Shown here: positions 60,626-64,000 of the stretch, in pieces
Layout of the letters: each line of letters begins with the position of its first letter
Position numbering within the stretch: position 1 is the first letter of the stretch
Source of the DNA: Crossiella sp. S99.2
GTDB lineage: Bacteria > Actinomycetota > Actinomycetes > Mycobacteriales > Pseudonocardiaceae
Assembly (NCBI RefSeq): GCF_023094165.1
Contig: NZ_JALMDK010000018.1
Span: forward strand, 124,001 to 188,000
DNA: 64,000 nt
Reading direction: 5' to 3'
The notes under the pieces: generated by a model
What the model saw: the letters and a program-made list of their open reading frames with translations, nothing else
What the model was told of the DNA's origin: nothing
Database searches by the model: none
Position numbers and translations under genes: made by a program

Positions 60626-63600
60626 GCGCACGCCTGCCCCTGACCCCGGCCCAGCACGGTGTGTGGGTCGCGCAGCAACTCGCCCCGGCGAGCCCGCTGT
60701 TCACCTGCGCCGTGTACCTCGACATCCCCGGCGCCGTCGCGGAATCCGCGCTACGCCAGGCAATCTCGCGCGCGGTCGCGGAGACCGAGGCGCTGCGGGT
60801 GCGCTTCACCGCCGACGGCGAGCAGGTCAGCCAGCAGGTCGACCCGGACATCCGGGGAGAGCTGACCGTGCTCGACGTCGACGGCGAAGCGGCCGCGCGG
60901 GCCTGGGTGCAGGCGGACCGGGCGCGGGCGGCGGATCCGCTGGGTGACGGGCCGCTGTTCGAGCACGCGCTGCTGAAACTGGGTCAGGGCAGGCACTGGC
61001 TGTACTTCCGCTACCACCACCTCCTGCTGGACGGCTACGGGCTCACGCTCTACGCCCGCCGCCTGCTGGAGCTGCACAACGCCCTCGCCGAGGGTGTCGA
61101 AGCACCCGCTTCGACCTTCGGCACGCTGTCCGAACTGGTGCACGAGGAAAGCGCATACCAGGTTGGGGCGCGGGCACAACGTGACCGTTCCCACTGGCTG
61201 GCCGAGTTCGCCGATCTGCCCGAATCCACCGAGTTGGGTGAGGGTCCGGCCGGGCTCGCGCCGAGCACCCTGGAGGTCACCGGCGAACTCCCGGCCGCGC
61301 TGGCGCAGGGCCGCTGGTCGGTGCCGTTGATCGCGGCCACCGCCGCGCACGCACACCGGCACACCGGCGCGAGTGAGGTGCTGGTGCGGGTGTTCCTGGC
61401 CGCCCGGCTCACCCCTGTCGCCCTGGCCACACCCGCGATGCTGGTCAACGATCTACCGCTGCGACTGTCCGTTCGGCCAGGGATGAGCTTCGCCGAACTG
61501 GCCGCGCAGACCGAGGCCCGGCTCGCCCAGGCCACCCGGCACCAGCGGTTCCCCGGCGATCTGCTGCGCCGTGAGCTGGCCGACGGGCTGTCCGGGCCCG
61601 AGGTGAACGTGCTGTCCTTCACCTCCGACCAGCTGCGTTTCGGCGGGATCGACGCGGTGCTGCGACCCGTTTCGGCTGGTCCGGTGCGGGATCTGACCAT
61701 CAACGCCTACACCGGCGATGGCGCGGTGCGGCTGCTGCTGCACGGCCACCCCGAGCGGTTCACCGCCGATTCCCTTACCCGGCATCGTGATCGCCTCACC
61801 CGGCTGCTCACCGCGGTGGCCGTCGACCCGAACACCCCGATCGGCGCGTTGGAGCTGACCAGCCCGGCCGAACACGCCGCCCTGGCCACCTGGAACAACA
61901 CCGCTACCGAACCGGCCACCCGGTCGCTGGTGCGGATGTTCGAGGACCAGGACCCGGCCGCGATCGCCGTGGTCACCGAGTGGGAAACGCTGACCTACGG
62001 CGAACTGAACACCCGCGCGAACCGGCTGGCACACGACCTGATCGCACACGGGGCGGGCCCGGAAACCCCGGTCGCCGTGCTGCTGGAACGTTCGGTCGAC
62101 TTCGTGGTGGCCGCCTGGGCGGTGCTCAAGGCAGGTGCGGTCTACGTGCCGGTGGACCCGGACTACCCGGCCGAGCGGGTGCTGTTCCTGTTGGAGGACT
62201 CCGGCGCCAAGCTGGTGGTGTCCACAGTGGACGCGCCAGAATCCCCTGCGCACAACCCCGGTGTACGCGTGCACGGCGACGGCGCGGCCTACCTGATCTA
62301 CACCTCCGGCTCCACCGGCACGCCCAAGGGCGCGGTGATCACCCACGCCGGCATCACGAACATGCTGGACTGGGCGCAGCGGGAGTACCCGCTCGGCCCC
62401 GGTGACCGGATGCTGCTCAAGGCGCCCAACGGGTTCGACGTGTCCGTGTACGAGCTGCTGTGGCCGCTCACCAGTGGCGCGGCCGTGGTCATCGCCCGGC
62501 CTGGCGGGCACGAGGACCCGGCCTACCTGGCCGAGCTGATCCGCGAGCAGCGGGTCAGCACCTGCGAGTTCGTGCCCGCGCTGCTGGCGCTCTACCTGGA
62601 CGAGCACACCACCGCCCCGGCGCTGGGCATGGTCACCGCCGGTGGCGAGGCACTGCCGCCCGGACTGGTCGAACGCTTCGCCCAGGTCTGCCCGGACACG
62701 GTGCTGCTCAACACCTACGGCCCCGCCGAGACCGCGGTCAACGCCACCTGGTGGCAGGCCGTGCCCGGCGAGCCGGTGGCCATCGGCCGCCCACTGCCTA
62801 ACACCCGCGCGCACGTGCTGGACGCCGCGCTGGCCCCCGCCGCGATCGGCGCGGTGGGCGAGCTGTACCTGGCCGGCGTGCAGGTCGGCCGTGGCTACCT
62901 GGACCGGCCGGGACTCACCGCCGAACGCTTTGTGGCCGATCCGTATGGTCCGGCCGGGACCCGGATGTACCGCACCGGCGACCTGGCCCGCCGCCGCGCG
63001 GACGGACTCCTGGAGTTCGCCGGACGGGCCGACGCCCAGGTCAAGATCAACGGTCAGCGGGTGGAGCCCGGCGAGGTGGCCGCACTGCTGTCCACCGCGC
63101 CCGGGGTGGTGCAGGCCGACGTCGTGGTGCGCACCTCCGAGGCCGGGGTCAAACAGCTCATCGCCTACGTGGTCGGCGGCGAGGGCGATCTGCGAGCCTG
63201 GCTGACCGAACGCGCGCCCGCGCACCTGGTGCCCGCGGTGGTCGTGCCACTGACCGAGATCCCGTTGACCCCCAACGGCAAGGTCGACCGGCGCGCGCTG
63301 CCCGCACCCGAGATCGCGCCGGTGACCGCACCGCGCACCGAGACCGAACGCCTGCTGTGCCAGGTACTGGGCGAACTGCTCGGCGCCGAGGTCGGCGCGG
63401 ACACGCACTTCCTCGCCCAGGGCGGGGACAGCATCATCGCCATCCAACTGGTCGGTAGGCTGCGCGCGCACGGCATCGAACTCACGCCCCGGCAGGTCTT
63501 CGCGCACCCGGTGCTGACCGACCTCGCCGCCGCGGCCACCCTGGTCGCCGAGTCCACAGTGGACGAACCGGTCGGCGAGCTGGTCCCGACCCCGATCATG

Positions 63601-64000
63601 CGCTGGCTGCTCACCCGCGGCGCGCCGATCCAGGACTACGCGCAGACCCTGGAACTGTCCGCCCCGAACCTGACCGAAGCCGACTTCCTGGCCGCGTTGC
63701 AGCTGGTGCTGGACCGGCACGACGCGTTGCGCCTGCGCCTGGACGGCGACCGGCTGATCGTGCGCCCGGTCGGCTCGGTGCGGGCTCCCGACTGCCTGAC
63801 CGATCGGTTGGATCCGGCAGCTGGCATCGTGCTGCGCGCCGAACTGACCGGCGGGACGCTCATCCTGTCCCTGCACCACCTGGTGGTCGACGGGGTGTCC
63901 TGGCGGGTGCTGCTGCCCGACCTGGCCGAGGCCCTGACCGCGATCCGCGAAGATCGCCCCGCCCGGCTGTCCGTGCCCGGGATCTCCCTGCGCACCTGGG
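60622..64000 (+). CDS. Non-ribosomal peptide synthetase, C-A-T-E (partial, runs off the window)
   Basis: At least 1126 residues, open at the right edge. Condensation domain about 1-430 with HHLLLDG at 132-138, likely accepting the FAAL acyl chain. Adenylation about 435-890 (LTYGELNTRA, YTSGSTGTPKGAVITH, YGPAETAVNATW, YRTGDL, PNGKVDR); its pocket read by eye, D-V-Y-E-V-A-T-V-N-K, matches no code I know. Carrier Ser near 937 in GGDSI. Then an epimerase-type domain (TPIMRWLL, HHLVVDGVSWRVLLPD at 1085) cut by the window end, so the first residue should be D. Confidence 0.95.
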   Translation, partial: MSARLPLTPAQHGVWVAQQLAPASPLFTCAVYLDIPGAVAESALRQAISRAVAETEALRVRFTADGEQVSQQVDPDIRGELTVLDVDGEAAARAWVQADRARAADPLGDGPLFEHALLKLGQGRHWLYFRYHHLLLDGYGLTLYARRLLELHNALAEGVEAPASTFGTLSELVHEESAYQVGARAQRDRSHWLAEFADLPESTELGEGPAGLAPSTLEVTGELPAALAQGRWSVPLIAATAAHAHRHTGASEVLVRVFLAARLTPVALATPAMLVNDLPLRLSVRPGMSFAELAAQTEARLAQATRHQRFPGDLLRRELADGLSGPEVNVLSFTSDQLRFGGIDAVLRPVSAGPVRDLTINAYTGDGAVRLLLHGHPERFTADSLTRHRDRLTRLLTAVAVDPNTPIGALELTSPAEHAALATWNNTATEPATRSLVRMFEDQDPAAIAVVTEWETLTYGELNTRANRLAHDLIAHGAGPETPVAVLLERSVDFVVAAWAVLKAGAVYVPVDPDYPAERVLFLLEDSGAKLVVSTVDAPESPAHNPGVRVHGDGAAYLIYTSGSTGTPKGAVITHAGITNMLDWAQREYPLGPGDRMLLKAPNGFDVSVYELLWPLTSGAAVVIARPGGHEDPAYLAELIREQRVSTCEFVPALLALYLDEHTTAPALGMVTAGGEALPPGLVERFAQVCPDTVLLNTYGPAETAVNATWWQAVPGEPVAIGRPLPNTRAHVLDAALAPAAIGAVGELYLAGVQVGRGYLDRPGLTAERFVADPYGPAGTRMYRTGDLARRRADGLLEFAGRADAQVKINGQRVEPGEVAALLSTAPGVVQADVVVRTSEAGVKQLIAYVVGGEGDLRAWLTERAPAHLVPAVVVPLTEIPLTPNGKVDRRALPAPEIAPVTAPRTETERLLCQVLGELLGAEVGADTHFLAQGGDSIIAIQLVGRLRAHGIELTPRQVFAHPVLTDLAAAATLVAESTVDEPVGELVPTPIMRWLLTRGAPIQDYAQTLELSAPNLTEADFLAALQLVLDRHDALRLRLDGDRLIVRPVGSVRAPDCLTDRLDPAAGIVLRAELTGGTLILSLHHLVVDGVSWRVLLPDLAEALTAIREDRPARLSVPGISLRTW
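62220..62232. repeat. GTCCACAGTGGAC palindrome inside the NRPS
   Basis: Perfect copy read as S-T-V-D with the rare Thr codon ACA. Confidence 0.65.
63552..63564. repeat. GTCCACAGTGGAC palindrome inside the NRPS
   Basis: Perfect copy in the T-E linker, read as E-S-T-V-D with Thr codon ACA. Confidence 0.65.

Noticed and set aside
61453..63879. 808-codon frame opposite the NRPS
   Set aside because: Gln/Gly/Val-rich shadow; the opposite strand carries complete C, A, T and E motifs.
1..64000. CRISPR arrays, tRNA or rRNA genes, insertion sequences
   Set aside because: No regularly spaced direct repeats, no tRNA-like cloverleaf noticed, and no transposase-like protein among the credible genes.

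Overview
The window is high-GC actinomycete DNA. GTG/TTG starts, leaderless promoters (a -10 box 6-7 bp before the start codon), a RamB-type regulator beside the glyoxylate shunt and enediyne/NRPS biosynthesis suggest the Pseudonocardiales or a relative. That assignment is an inference from gene content; no rRNA or tRNA gene is visible.

Left part (1-22 kb), mostly housekeeping: a secreted trypsin-like protease; a darcynin-family protein with a divergent LysR regulator; a second LysR regulator divergent from a membrane protein plus Tat-exported multicopper oxidase pair; a methyltransferase; a Tat-exported sulfite-oxidase-like enzyme; cobF; a cobalamin riboswitch in front of metE; malate synthase and isocitrate lyase with a divergent RamB-like regulator; an SDR; a receptor Ser/Thr kinase; a succinate-semialdehyde-type dehydrogenase; a secreted serine hydrolase; and a saccharopine-dehydrogenase-like protein divergent from a GlxA-type regulator.

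Middle (about 23-50 kb), an enediyne-type biosynthetic cluster. The core is a tightly overlapping cassette: DUF1702/E3, UnbV-like E4, UnbU-like E5, the iterative enediyne polyketide synthase (KS-AT-ACP-KR-DH-PPTase) and the hot-dog thioesterase E10. Around it lie sugar genes (3-aminotransferase, 2,3-dehydratase, glycosyltransferase, C-3-methyltransferase, 4-ketoreductase), tailoring enzymes (SAM methyltransferase, di-iron protein, class III aminotransferase, spermidine-dehydrogenase-like flavoenzyme, MetE-C-terminal-like protein, P450), a DrrA/DrrB-type ABC transporter and a VOC protein that may give self-resistance. Several core genes carry the rare TTA codon.

Right part (52.6-64 kb), a lipopeptide-type NRPS locus. 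A minus-strand operon (ABC ATPase, ABC permease, type II thioesterase, SDR, stand-alone A-T protein with a threonine-like code) diverges from a plus-strand FAAL-ACP gene and an NRPS (C-A-T-E...) that runs off the window. Whether the two biosynthetic loci make one product or two is unknown.

Two structures beyond genes stand out. A family of intergenic palindromes built from TTGGCC/GGCCAA units (seven copies) always lies just downstream of plus-strand genes and in one orientation. A short palindrome, GTCCACWGTGGAC, recurs inside and outside genes and forces rare codons.
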